Positions 22,604 to 33,429 of a DNA stretch of 44,897 nucleotides are shown here, in pieces. The position numbers and the translations under genes were made by a program. How positions within the stretch are numbered: the stretch's first letter is position 1; each line of letters starts with the position of its first letter. The notes under the pieces are model-generated. The model did no database searches and was not told the DNA's origin. It was given only the letters and a program-made list of their open reading frames with translations. Source of the stretch: an uncultured Alcaligenaceae bacterium (GTDB lineage: Bacteria; Pseudomonadota; Gammaproteobacteria; Burkholderiales; Burkholderiaceae_B); NCBI GenBank assembly GCA_937896225.1, contig CALBMZ010000202.1, forward strand, positions 1 through 44,897, read 5' to 3'.

Positions 22604-23106
22604 TCACTTGGCACGTTGTACGCACCTCACCGATTCATGGTAATGGTGTTTTTGCGAAACGAAAAATTCCAGTTGGCACACGTATTATTGAATATGACGG
22701 TGCGCGTATCAGCAATAAAGAGGCCGATCGGCGCCACCCGACAAACCCTGACGACCCTTTTCACACATTTTTCTTTGTGTTGTCGTCGGGCAAAGTGATT
22801 GATGGCGACGACCACGGCAACGATGCCCGCTGGATCAACCATGCCTGCGCACCCAATTGTGATAGTGAAGAAGGTCGTGCAGGTAAACGGGTTTATATCG
22901 TCGCCAATCGTGACATTGCCCGCGGTGAAGAATTGAATTACGACTATGGTTTAGTCATGGACGACGAAATTACACAAACCATACGCGATCAATACGCTTG
23001 CCGTTGCGGTGCTTCGACTTGCCGCGGCACCATGCTTTCTGTACCGAAAAAGAAGAAGTCAAAAAAAACGTCTAAAAAAACGTCTAAAAAGAGTGGTCAG
23101 GGTTAA
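22600..23106 (+). CDS. SET-domain protein-lysine methyltransferase-like protein with post-SET cysteines and Lys/Ser tail
   Basis: SPIHGNGVFAKRKIPVGTRIIEYDG, RWINHACAPNCDSEE, GEELNYDYG, post-SET CRCGASTCRGTM. Tail KKKKSKKTSKKTSKKSGQG. Confidence 0.93.
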   Translation: MITWHVVRTSPIHGNGVFAKRKIPVGTRIIEYDGARISNKEADRRHPTNPDDPFHTFFFVLSSGKVIDGDDHGNDARWINHACAPNCDSEEGRAGKRVYIVANRDIARGEELNYDYGLVMDDEITQTIRDQYACRCGASTCRGTMLSVPKKKKSKKTSKKTSKKSGQG

Positions 23107-23121
23107 GCCACAGTCAAACCG

Positions 23122-23592
23122 TCAAACCAATAGCCACCAGGCTATACACAGGGCGCTCAATACCCCAGCTGTCAAGACGCTGCGCAGCATAAAAACCCAA
23201 GGGGGAAATAAAGTTGGATGTTTCTTGCTTAAAAACGCATCAAGTACCCATTGAACTAAAAAGCCTATAGTCAACATTAATACCCCTAAGTCGGGGGCGG
23301 TTAAGGTGGCAAGCCAGCCGATTAAAGCGGGTATGACGCTCCAAATAAACAGCCCACTACGTGGCGTGCCTACGGGGGCGTGAATGGCAACACCCCACCA
23401 TATAGCCCCTACAAAGCTTAAAATCACCGCCCCATAAGTAACCATACCCAGAAGGGCGATGACAGGTGGCAATCCGAGTGCGGCGTAGTTTGAAAGTGCT
23501 AAAACATAAAAAGGTATTAAACCCAAAATACCGGGTATGAAGGCAGCCTTTGGCATGCGCATAGAATAAGATGTGTTCATAAGCTTGATCAT
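23122..23592 (-). CDS. DUF3429-like integral membrane protein
   Basis: Multiple TM helices, FVGAIWWGVAIHAP and IPALIGWLATL motif typical of the family. Confidence 0.7.
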   Translation of the reverse strand: MIKLMNTSYSMRMPKAAFIPGILGLIPFYVLALSNYAALGLPPVIALLGMVTYGAVILSFVGAIWWGVAIHAPVGTPRSGLFIWSVIPALIGWLATLTAPDLGVLMLTIGFLVQWVLDAFLSKKHPTLFPPWVFMLRSVLTAGVLSALCIAWWLLV

Positions 23593-23637
23593 ATCAAGTC
23601 AATCGCGTAGATTAAAGATCAACCCCTATTTTTACCT

Positions 23638-24456
23638 ATGATTTCAGTGACTAAAAATCTTCAACCCTTCATAAACGCGGCTTATTTGGCATGGCTTGAG
23701 TCTGACCCCATTGTAAAGTGCGAAATGGTTAAGGCGTTGAGTGCAGATGCTGTCTCCACAACCGTTCAACCATCAGCAGAAATGTTAATACCGCCCAACC
23801 AACCTGGGCGCCCTGTTCGGCCCAAGTTAGTTGACCCATTAAGCTTGAGTTCTAGACGTGTTCACACCGCTGAAGGCTTGGCAGCATTGATTCATGCCGT
23901 GGCGCACATTGAATTTAATGCTATCAACCTGGGTTTAGATGCCATTTGGCGATTTACTGATATGCCAGATACGTTCTATCTCGATTGGTTAAAGGTTTCA
24001 CAAGAAGAGGCCATTCATTTCACTTTATTAACGCAACACCTTCAATCATTAGGTTTTACCTACGGTGACTTTGCAGCCCATGATGGCCTTTGGGAAATGG
24101 CTTTCCGAACTGCTGATGACGTTTTGGCGCGCATGGCATTGGTGCCCCGCACGCTAGAAGCGCGTGGTTTAGACGCTTGCCCAGCTGTTCGGCATAAACT
24201 CTTAAGTGCGGGTGACCCCAGAGGTGCCGCTATCATTGATCGCATATTGCAAGATGAAATTGGTCATGTGGCCATTGGTAATCATTGGTATCGTTGGCTT
24301 TGTGATGGCCGTAAACTAGATCCGATATTAACGTACCGAAGTCTGTCAAAAACCTATCGAGCCCCAAAATTAAAAGCGCCCTTCAATATTGAAGCTCGCC
24401 TTGCAGCAGGGTTTGAGCAGCAAGAGCTAGATGACTTGTACGATAAAGTGCTATAG
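23638..24456 (+). CDS. DUF455 ferritin-like protein
   Basis: HAVAHIEFNAINLGLDAIWRF, SQEEAIHFTLL, LQDEIGHVAIGNHWY metal-ligand-like E/H motifs. Confidence 0.88.
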   Translation: MISVTKNLQPFINAAYLAWLESDPIVKCEMVKALSADAVSTTVQPSAEMLIPPNQPGRPVRPKLVDPLSLSSRRVHTAEGLAALIHAVAHIEFNAINLGLDAIWRFTDMPDTFYLDWLKVSQEEAIHFTLLTQHLQSLGFTYGDFAAHDGLWEMAFRTADDVLARMALVPRTLEARGLDACPAVRHKLLSAGDPRGAAIIDRILQDEIGHVAIGNHWYRWLCDGRKLDPILTYRSLSKTYRAPKLKAPFNIEARLAAGFEQQELDDLYDKVL

Positions 24457-24555
24457 CGGTGGGTTACCATCAAGACAATCGTTAAATGTCTATAGGTTAA
24501 TAGCCATTGTCGTTAAAAATTACGAGCATTTTTAATAAATTTAAAGAGTGAGAAC

Positions 24556-25131
24556 ATGAGCGTACCGAAGCGAATAATTGTGGCTATAACGGGTGCGTCA
24601 GGTACAGTCTATGGCGTGCGCTTATTAGAAACACTAAAAACCTTAGACGTTGAAACCCATTTGGTCATGAGCGATTCAGCCAAAATTACGATGGCAGCAG
24701 AAACAGATTACACGCCTGCTTTTGTGGAATCGTTGGCCACTGAAAAACATGCCTATAAAAACGTTGGCGCCTCAATTGCCTCAGGTTCTTTTCTAAGTTT
24801 GGGTATGATTGTTGCACCCTGTTCAGTCAATACCATGTCTGAAATAGCATGGGGTACGACACGCAATTTAATATCAAGAGCAGCAGATGTTATGCTGAAA
24901 GAGCGTCGACGATTGGTTTTATTATTTAGAGAAACGCCATTACATGCGGGGCATATAAAAAGTATGGCGCAGGTTACCGAAAACGGTGCCATCGTTATGC
25001 CACCCGTGCCAGCTCTTTATGCCAAGCCGCAATCAGTTGATGACATTATCAATCACACTGTGGGTCGTGCGCTTGATTTATATGGATTGGAACACAACCT
25101 CATTACGCGTTGGAATGGATTGGGAAAATAA
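24556..25131 (+). CDS. ubiX: Flavin prenyltransferase UbiX
   Basis: KRIIVAITGASGTVYGVRLLETL, MIVAPCSVNTMSEIAWGTTRNLISRAADVMLKERRRLVLLFRETPLH. Confidence 0.96.
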   Translation: MSVPKRIIVAITGASGTVYGVRLLETLKTLDVETHLVMSDSAKITMAAETDYTPAFVESLATEKHAYKNVGASIASGSFLSLGMIVAPCSVNTMSEIAWGTTRNLISRAADVMLKERRRLVLLFRETPLHAGHIKSMAQVTENGAIVMPPVPALYAKPQSVDDIINHTVGRALDLYGLEHNLITRWNGLGK

Positions 25132-25132
25132 T

Positions 25133-25459
25133 ATGTACGTTTATGTTTACTATAAATTTGTGCCCAGTACGAATGAGGCGATTGCTCAACTCAAGAACAA
25201 TGTAGCAGCGTTGCAGTTAGACGTTTTAAAAGCGTTTCCGGGTGTGCAGGGTCAATTATTTAAACGCCCCAAACACGACCAAGAAGGCCGTGAAACTTGG
25301 ATGGAAGTCTACAACCTAGAAGTGTTAAATATTGAAGACCCTCAACCGTTTATAGATCATTTGATTCAACTTGCTCAGCAAAAATCGCTACCACAGCCTC
25401 GTGCTAACGAGATCTTTATCGCGATCAATACCAAACCAGAGCAACTTATAGATTGTTAA
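25133..25459 (+). CDS. DUF4936-like small protein
   Basis: MYVYVYYKFVPSTNEAIAQLKNNVAALQLDVLKAFPGVQGQLFKRP..WMEVYNL; starts 1 nt after the ubiX stop. The ORF-track start at 24986 overlaps ubiX and is unlikely. Confidence 0.75.
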   Translation: MYVYVYYKFVPSTNEAIAQLKNNVAALQLDVLKAFPGVQGQLFKRPKHDQEGRETWMEVYNLEVLNIEDPQPFIDHLIQLAQQKSLPQPRANEIFIAINTKPEQLIDC

Positions 25460-25476
25460 GTTGCTCTAAGCTTTTT
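25438..25476 (+). terminator. Rho-independent terminator overlapping the DUF4936 stop codon
   Basis: AGAGCAACTTA(25438-25448) / TAAGTTGCTCT(25457-25467), an 11-bp perfect stem, followed by AAGCTTTTT. Confidence 0.75.
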
Positions 25477-25532
25477 GTATCAGTTTCATAATGAGTAGAT
25501 AACGTTTAATCAGTGAACAACGTCTAATGGGT

Positions 25533-27200
25533 TTACTGCGCAAGTTGTCGATTGATGGCGCTTAACACTGCTTTGAACGAAGCGGTAACAATATCGCGAT
25601 CAGTGGCGACACCAAAGCCTGAGGGGTGTTCACCCATTTTGACTTCTACATAGCAAGCTGCTCGCGTGTCGGTACCTGAACCGATGGCGTGCTCGTGATA
25701 ATCAACAATACGCAACGGCACGCCTAAGCTGTTTACAAAAGCTGAAATGGCGCCATCACCAAAGCCCTGCAAGGTTTTTTTCTCACCATTTACTTCAAAT
25801 TCAGCGTCAATCGAAAAGGTTTGGCCATCAGACCCGTTTGGGTTGCCTGTAATGCTATGTTTAATCAATTTCCAAGGGTGTGTTTGCGATAAATATTCTT
25901 TTTCAAAAATACTAAAAACCGCACCCCCATTTACTTCTTTACCGGTGTCGTCGGTGACGCGTTGAATTGCGCGACTAAACTCGATTTGTAAACGGCGTGG
26001 CAAAACCATGCCATGCTCTTGCTCAAGTAAGTACGATACCCCACCCTTACCAGATTGGCTGTTGACACGAATGACCGCATCATAATTACGACCAACATCG
26101 GCGGGGTCAATGGGTAAATAAGGTACTTCCCAAATGCCATCTGGCTTTTGAATGGCGAAGCCTTTTTTGATGGCATCTTGGTGTGAACCTGAAAAAGCCG
26201 TAAACACTAAATCGCCTGCGTAAGGGTGGCGGGGGTGAACTGGCAATTGATTGCAATATTCAACGCCACGAACCACTTCATCTATGTCAGAGAAATTTAA
26301 ACCAGGGTGAATGCCCTGCGTGTATAAATTTAAAGCAAGCGTCACCAAGTCGACGTTGCCGGTGCGCTCACCGTTTCCAAACAAGCACCCTTCAACTCTG
26401 TCAGCCCCAGCCATAATGGCTAATTCTGCTGCCGCGACAGCTGTACCGCGGTCGTTGTGGGGGTGAACACTCACCACGACACAATCGCGCTTGTTCAAAT
26501 GGGTATGCATGTATTCAATTTGATCCGCATACATATTGGGGGTAGTGGCCTCAATGGTGGCGGGCAAATTAAAAACAATTTTTTTGTCGGTTGTTGGCTG
26601 CCACGTTTCAGTTACTGCGTTACACACTGCGAGTGCAAAATCGGGCTCAGTGGTGCTGAACACTTCAGGTGAATATTGATAACGCCAATCGGTTTGTGGG
26701 TAGCGCTTGACGCTTTCTTTAACAAAACGTGTGCCGTCAGTGGCCACTTTAATGACTTGTTCGCGTGACATATTAAAAACAATTTTGCGGAAAGACGGCG
26801 CCGTCGCGTTGTAGACATGAATCATGGCACGCTTAGCGCCCGCTGCTGCATCAACAGTACGATCAATTAAATCAGCACGCGCCTGCGTGAGCGCAATAAT
26901 GGTTACGTCGTCAGGTATGCGGTTTTCATCGACCAGTTTGCGAACAAAATCAAAGTCAGTTTGCGACGCAGAGGGAAACCCCACTTCAATTTCTTTAAAG
27001 CCAATGCGTAACAAGAGGTTAAAAAAACGTAATTTACGCTCAACACTCATGGGTTCAATGAGTGACTGGTTGCCATCGCGCAAATCAGTACTCATCCAGA
27101 TAGGGGGGTGCGTAATACGTTTGCTGGGCCACGTGCGCGCGCTAAAGTCGTGCTCAAAAGGCTTGAATGGAATATATTTTTTAGCTGGGTTTGAAAGCAT
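25533..27200 (-). CDS. leuA: 2-isopropylmalate synthase
   Basis: [88 protein letters not shown]. Confidence 0.97.
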   Translation of the reverse strand: MLSNPAKKYIPFKPFEHDFSARTWPSKRITHPPIWMSTDLRDGNQSLIEPMSVERKLRFFNLLLRIGFKEIEVGFPSASQTDFDFVRKLVDENRIPDDVTIIALTQARADLIDRTVDAAAGAKRAMIHVYNATAPSFRKIVFNMSREQVIKVATDGTRFVKESVKRYPQTDWRYQYSPEVFSTTEPDFALAVCNAVTETWQPTTDKKIVFNLPATIEATTPNMYADQIEYMHTHLNKRDCVVVSVHPHNDRGTAVAAAELAIMAGADRVEGCLFGNGERTGNVDLVTLALNLYTQGIHPGLNFSDIDEVVRGVEYCNQLPVHPRHPYAGDLVFTAFSGSHQDAIKKGFAIQKPDGIWEVPYLPIDPADVGRNYDAVIRVNSQSGKGGVSYLLEQEHGMVLPRRLQIEFSRAIQRVTDDTGKEVNGGAVFSIFEKEYLSQTHPWKLIKHSITGNPNGSDGQTFSIDAEFEVNGEKKTLQGFGDGAISAFVNSLGVPLRIVDYHEHAIGSGTDTRAACYVEVKMGEHPSGFGVATDRDIVTASFKAVLSAINRQLAQ

Positions 27201-27293
27201 TTTCTAAAACCTCATATCGTGTATATCAGACAAAAAAATCAATTTTTTTATCATGCCGTGATATTTAAAAATTAGGTGGGTACAAAATAATAA

Positions 27294-27476
27294 GACTAAA
27301 CAGCAGTGGCAGAGGGTTGCCGGACGGCCACGTCAGCGCGAGGCCCAGCAACCGATCGTTAGGTTTAGTCGAAGCAGCGCAGAGGCGCTAACCGCTATTT
27401 TAGACGCGCCAACACAGCTACCCATGACATGGGTAGTGTTAAACGGTGCGAGATGAGGTAAGTTGCTCATAACCAT
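27294..27476 (-). promoter_or_regulatory. Putative leuA leader/attenuator: Leu-rich uORF (27476-27333) plus nested stem structure
   Basis: uORF MVMSNLPHLAPFNTTHVMGSCVGASKIAVSASALLRLNLTIGCWASR*. Outer stem 27363-27370/27294-27301 (GACTAAAC/GTTTAGTC), inner stem 27348-27353/27315-27320 (GGTTGC/GCAACC), then a T-rich TTATTATTTT downstream on the minus strand. Confidence 0.55.
27418..27436. repeat. Perfect inverted repeat CTACCCATG-A-CATGGGTAG
   Basis: 9-bp arms separated by 1 nt, read directly; lies in the leuA upstream region. Confidence 0.95.
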
Positions 27477-27508
27477 AGAAGACCATAAATTAAACCATTC
27501 TGCAAGTC

Positions 27509-28165
27509 TTATTGCCGAATGAAGACCGATTCGGCCTTCATTTGTGGCTCAGGAAATATGTTTTGAGTATCATTTGTGGCTTGAGTGGCAGGCCCAGATG
27601 AGGGCTGAAAGAGGGGTTGCGTAACAGATTCAGATAGGGCGTTTTTAATTAGAAGTGCTTGTGCACGTGCCAACTTGAGTTGAGCTGCTTTACCACCACG
27701 CGCCAATTTTGCAGCACGTTGTAAATCACCCACGGTTAATGGGCTATGTTCGGCATTCCAAACCCATTTAATGACATCTAACGTATCGTTAGAAACGCTT
27801 GACACAATGAGTCGAGTGTCTAGTATTGAAACGATGGTTGATTTGCCTGCAGCCAAGCTGTGTTCATAACCGCGCCGCAGCCATAACAGCATTATGAGTA
27901 CACCCACCATGACAACTGCCCACCAAATGTAGGGATTGATGCGGGTCAGCACAGATAAAACTTGAGGGCCAAGGGTTTCAAAGCCCGCATAGCTGACTTG
28001 CGCGCCAAAATTAAGCACCCATTTAGCGAGGATAAAACCTAGACAAAGACTGGCAATTAGCACTAAGGCACGCCAAGCCAGACGAACCCATAGAAGTCGT
28101 GTGACCAAAGATGCAAGAAATCTTGAGTCTTGTTGTACAGTTGTATATCGCGTTGCAGCATTCAT
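27509..28165 (-). CDS. Hypothetical membrane protein (two predicted TM segments); start at MNAATRYTT (28165) favoured over 28192
   Basis: Long ORF with hydrophobic segments LAWRALVLIASLCLGFILAKWVL and IWWAVVMVGVLIMLLWL; divergent from rpoN. Confidence 0.6.
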   Translation of the reverse strand: MNAATRYTTVQQDSRFLASLVTRLLWVRLAWRALVLIASLCLGFILAKWVLNFGAQVSYAGFETLGPQVLSVLTRINPYIWWAVVMVGVLIMLLWLRRGYEHSLAAGKSTIVSILDTRLIVSSVSNDTLDVIKWVWNAEHSPLTVGDLQRAAKLARGGKAAQLKLARAQALLIKNALSESVTQPLFQPSSGPATQATNDTQNIFPEPQMKAESVFIRQ

Positions 28166-28180
28166 ACTTATATTGTACCC

Positions 28181-29551
28181 ATGGGCAGCCAATTTTTAGA
28201 ACTTCGAACCAGTCAAAGTTTGACTTTGACACCTGCTTTGCAACAATCTCTCAAGGTTTTGCAGCTGTCGGCGCTCGACCTCGATGAGGAAATCATCAAA
28301 ATTTTAGATGAAAACCCCATGCTAGAGCGCGCAGAAGCACCGCCAATCACAGCAAACCTCTCAAGTTCGACGCGTCTTCAACAGGATGATGAGTCAAACG
28401 ATAGGTCTGATGCAGCGCAGAAAATCAGTTTGCGCGACCATTTATTTGAACAACTGGGCGTGATACGCAACCTAAGCGAATCCGAATCGCTACTGGTCAA
28501 AATATTAATTGAAAACCTGGATGAGTCAGGTTGGTTGTCGTCAGACTTGGAAGAAATCGTTGAAATGGTTTCCCCCTTTGTTGACGAGCCTGCTTTAGCG
28601 ACACAAAGCGCTCTAAAACGTTTACAAACCTTCGACCCATGTGGGGTAGGTGCACGAGATTTAGCCGAGTGTTTAGCGTTACAGCTGACCTACTGGGTGC
28701 CCGAGCGTTGGCCAGACTGGGTGGGTAGCCCAGAACTTGAACTGGCACATGAACTGTGCCGTGAGTACTTACCTGTTTTAGCAACGGGCAATACCAGTCG
28801 ATTAGCCAGTTTGTTACAAACTGACGAGGCTACCGTTAGACGAATTCATGCTTTATTACTGAAGCTCAACCCAAGGCCTGCCAGCCAGTGGACTACGCCA
28901 GAAGCCGATTACGCTATACCTGATGTCATTGTGAGAAAAATCAAGGGTACCTGGGTGCCTATGTTGAATGAGGCCGTGATGCCTAAGTTACGCATTAATA
29001 CCGAGTATGCCCACATATTGGCTGAAAGCAAACGTGGTCTACACACTGAATTGAATCTAAAAGTTCAACATGCAAAAGGGTTGATTAAAAGCATTGGGCA
29101 ACGATTTGATACCATGTTGCGCGTAGCGAAAGTCGTGGTGGCGCATCAGCAATTGTTTTTCGAGCAAGGTTGGGGTGCTGTACGACCCCTCACGTTACGT
29201 GAGGTCGCTACCGAGTTGGGCATGCATGAATCAACTATTTCTCGCGCTACCACTCAGAAATTTATTTTGACGCCATTGGGTACGGTTGAATTAAAAAAGT
29301 TTTTTTCAACTGTTATGCATACTGATGATGGTCAAAATACCTCTTCAACGGCAATTCAATCGCGCATTACTCAATTGATTGATAGAGAAAATACAAAAAA
29401 ACCATTGTCTGATTCTCAGCTGACCTTTTTGCTTGGAAAAGAAGGCGTCAAAGTGGCACGCCGTACCGTTGCAAAATATCGAGAGGGTTTGCGCATACCC
29501 GTGGCCGCTTTGCGTAAATCGCAAGCAGACGCCAATAGCATCAAGAGTTAA
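28181..29551 (+). CDS. rpoN: RNA polymerase sigma-54 factor
   Basis: QFLELRTSQSLTLTPALQQSLKVLQLSALDLDEEI, HESTISRATTQKFILTPLGTVELKKFFS, RpoN box VARRTVAKYREGL. ATG at 28181 is in frame with the ORF. Confidence 0.97.
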   Translation: MGSQFLELRTSQSLTLTPALQQSLKVLQLSALDLDEEIIKILDENPMLERAEAPPITANLSSSTRLQQDDESNDRSDAAQKISLRDHLFEQLGVIRNLSESESLLVKILIENLDESGWLSSDLEEIVEMVSPFVDEPALATQSALKRLQTFDPCGVGARDLAECLALQLTYWVPERWPDWVGSPELELAHELCREYLPVLATGNTSRLASLLQTDEATVRRIHALLLKLNPRPASQWTTPEADYAIPDVIVRKIKGTWVPMLNEAVMPKLRINTEYAHILAESKRGLHTELNLKVQHAKGLIKSIGQRFDTMLRVAKVVVAHQQLFFEQGWGAVRPLTLREVATELGMHESTISRATTQKFILTPLGTVELKKFFSTVMHTDDGQNTSSTAIQSRITQLIDRENTKKPLSDSQLTFLLGKEGVKVARRTVAKYREGLRIPVAALRKSQADANSIKS

Positions 29552-29581
29552 TAATCGTCTTTGGGGTCAGGCTGCAGCGTG

Positions 29582-30193
29582 TTAACGTGCTGGGCAAAGT
29601 GGGTATCGACCCCAACCTTGGTTGGGTGTGCAGAATTTTTCACGCGCTTTCTCTAGGCAGTTTGGGCGACCAAAGAAGCTTCCTGCTTCGCATGTTTCAA
29701 CCGCCGCTTTAAGTTGATCTTGCCAAGATTGAGAGGCTTTTTCGGGGGCGGTAATGGGCACCGTAGCGGTGACGCTGGCAACGGATGGTGAGGTGACATC
29801 TAACGTTTGAATATCAGTTGGGCCTTGAGGTAAGTCTTGGCCTGCCTGAGACAGCATATCGCCCACTGTGTAAGACTGGCCTTCTCTAGAAATAATGACC
29901 ATGGGGTCAATGAACCCATCAAACAGTGATTGAGCTTGTAGTTCCCACAGCTGTCCTTGAGCGGGTTGTGGCACACCTAATCTACCGTCTATTAGAGGCT
30001 GGGGTGGTTCAGGAATAATGGTGCGCCCCGATGCGTCAGTTTGAGGTTGAAGCGTGGCCACGGGTAAGTTGGTGCGGGTGGTGTCTGAGGCGCCGGGTGC
30101 TTGACTGACTAACCAATCACCCAGGCCAAAACCTGCAAAGCCTGCAACGGCTAGCATGATAACTATAAAAGAGATTAAAAATCGCCAAGACAT
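29582..30193 (-). CDS. Hypothetical protein, N-terminal TM, Cys-containing C-terminus
   Basis: Long ORF; MSWRFLISFIVIMLAVAGFAGFGLGDWLV TM; CEAGSFFGRPNCLEKAREKFC...PLC pattern. Confidence 0.65.
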   Translation of the reverse strand: MSWRFLISFIVIMLAVAGFAGFGLGDWLVSQAPGASDTTRTNLPVATLQPQTDASGRTIIPEPPQPLIDGRLGVPQPAQGQLWELQAQSLFDGFIDPMVIISREGQSYTVGDMLSQAGQDLPQGPTDIQTLDVTSPSVASVTATVPITAPEKASQSWQDQLKAAVETCEAGSFFGRPNCLEKAREKFCTPNQGWGRYPLCPAR

Positions 30194-30243
30194 AATCTGA
30201 ATTGTAGTGAAACCTTACGTTCTTTGTTGAAATCAAACATTTT

Positions 30244-31872
30244 TTAATGTGATTTTTCTGCAGATACCTGACCACCATGCTCACGCATCGTATGAAAATG
30301 AACATCGGGGTGACGTTCTTGTGCCACCCTTAGTTGCGCGGAGGATGTTGCCATAAAAGCGGGGGCATCAATCACGTCATAGGCAATATTAGGGCCATTC
30401 ACATCAAGAAACGCTTTGAGCACCTTGGGGTCTGTCGCACTGACCCAACGCGCCATACTGTAGCGTGACGGCATCAAGCGTGCCTCAACACCATACTCGG
30501 ACTTTAGGCGATGTGCGACCACTTCAAATTGCAATTGCCCAACTGCACCAAGCAACATCGCCCCACCTGCTGCCACGGGCCTAAAGACTTGAATCGCGCC
30601 TTCTTCACCAAGTTGGGTTAGGCCAATGCGCAATTGTTTAACGCGTAGAGGGTCTTTGACCTCAACGGCTTGAAACAGCTCAGGGGCAAAAAACGGCAGG
30701 CCTTTAAAGTGCAAAGTTTCGCCTTCAGTGAGCACATCACCCAAATGCAAAATACCGTGGTTAGGAATGCCAATGACATCTCCAGCAAATGCTTCATCAA
30801 CCAGTTCACGCCGTTGAGACAAAAACGAAACGACGTTATTGGGTCTAATTTCTTTATTATTTCGGCTTACCTTAAGGCGCATGCCCCGCTCAAAACGGCC
30901 AGAACTGACGCGCACAAAAGCAACCCGATCACGGTGCGCGGGGTCCATGTTCGCTTGCACTTTAAAGACTACCCCAGAAAACTTAGGTTCAGTGGGCTCG
31001 ATTAAACGCTCAAGCGATTCGCGTGGGCCAGGTGATGGTGCGTGTTCAACCAAGGTGTCAAGTACTTCTTGAATACCAAAGTTATTAATAGCCGAGCCAA
31101 ATAAAACAGGCGTTTGTTTACCTGCTAAAAAAGCATTGCGATCAAACGGCGGAACTGCAGCTTGAATGAGTTCAATTTCAGACTTTGCTTGGGTAAAAAA
31201 CTCACCGAAACGCGTGGCAATGGACGGGTTGTTTAAGCCCTCAATAATTTCATCTGTTTCATCATCGCGGCGCGCTTGACCAGGCTTAAACACTCGCATT
31301 TGATTACGTTGCAAATCGAATACGCCTCCAAATGACTTACCCATACCGATTGGCCATGAAAATGGTACGGTGTCCATACCTAGGTGCTGTTCAATTTCCG
31401 ACAACAACTCAAGCGGTTCACGTACCTCACGATCAAGCTTATTAATAAACGTGATGATGGGTGTATTGCGAGCTCGACAGACTTGAAGCAAGCGAATGGT
31501 TTGTGGTTCCACACCGTTGGCAGCATCAATCACCATCAGTGCGGCATCAACCGCAGTCAATACACGGTAGGTGTCTTCAGAAAAGTCTTGGTGGCCTGGG
31601 GTATCGAGCAAATTAATTACGCAGTCGCGATATTCAATTTGCATCACAGATGATGCAACCGAAATGCCACGTTGCTTTTCAATTTCCATCCAGTCAGAAG
31701 CGGCATGCCGCGACGCTTTGCGAGCTTTTACACTACCCGCAATTTGAATCGCCCCTGCAAACAGCAGAATCTTTTCGGTCAGCGTGGTTTTACCCGCGTC
31801 TGGGTGAGAAATGATCGCAAACGTTCTGCGACGCTTAACTTCTTGAGAGATTGAGGAATTTGACATCGACAA
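30244..31872 (-). CDS. prfC: Peptide chain release factor 3
   Basis: RRRTFAIISHPDAGKTTLTEKILLFAGAIQ, DWMEIEKQRGISVASSVMQ, DTPGHQDFSEDTYR; RF3 length and C-terminal domain. Confidence 0.97.
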   Translation of the reverse strand: MSMSNSSISQEVKRRRTFAIISHPDAGKTTLTEKILLFAGAIQIAGSVKARKASRHAASDWMEIEKQRGISVASSVMQIEYRDCVINLLDTPGHQDFSEDTYRVLTAVDAALMVIDAANGVEPQTIRLLQVCRARNTPIITFINKLDREVREPLELLSEIEQHLGMDTVPFSWPIGMGKSFGGVFDLQRNQMRVFKPGQARRDDETDEIIEGLNNPSIATRFGEFFTQAKSEIELIQAAVPPFDRNAFLAGKQTPVLFGSAINNFGIQEVLDTLVEHAPSPGPRESLERLIEPTEPKFSGVVFKVQANMDPAHRDRVAFVRVSSGRFERGMRLKVSRNNKEIRPNNVVSFLSQRRELVDEAFAGDVIGIPNHGILHLGDVLTEGETLHFKGLPFFAPELFQAVEVKDPLRVKQLRIGLTQLGEEGAIQVFRPVAAGGAMLLGAVGQLQFEVVAHRLKSEYGVEARLMPSRYSMARWVSATDPKVLKAFLDVNGPNIAYDVIDAPAFMATSSAQLRVAQERHPDVHFHTMREHGGQVSAEKSH

Positions 31873-31953
31873 TGTGCTTAAAGAAAATGAGTCAGATATG
31901 AAAGATGAGGGACTTCTTTCAAGTATTTTAAAAGTAACCCCTCACCAGTCAAT

Positions 31954-33429
<1,476 letters not shown>

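Noticed and set aside
24986-25459. 157-aa version of the DUF4936 ORF starting inside ubiX
   Set aside because: The first 49 codons overlap ubiX in another frame; ATG at 25133, 1 nt after the ubiX stop, is more plausible.
27232-27249. AAAAAAAT-CA-ATTTTTTT inverted repeat near leuA start
   Set aside because: Pure AT-tract dyad, unstable as a hairpin; likely promoter-type AT richness.
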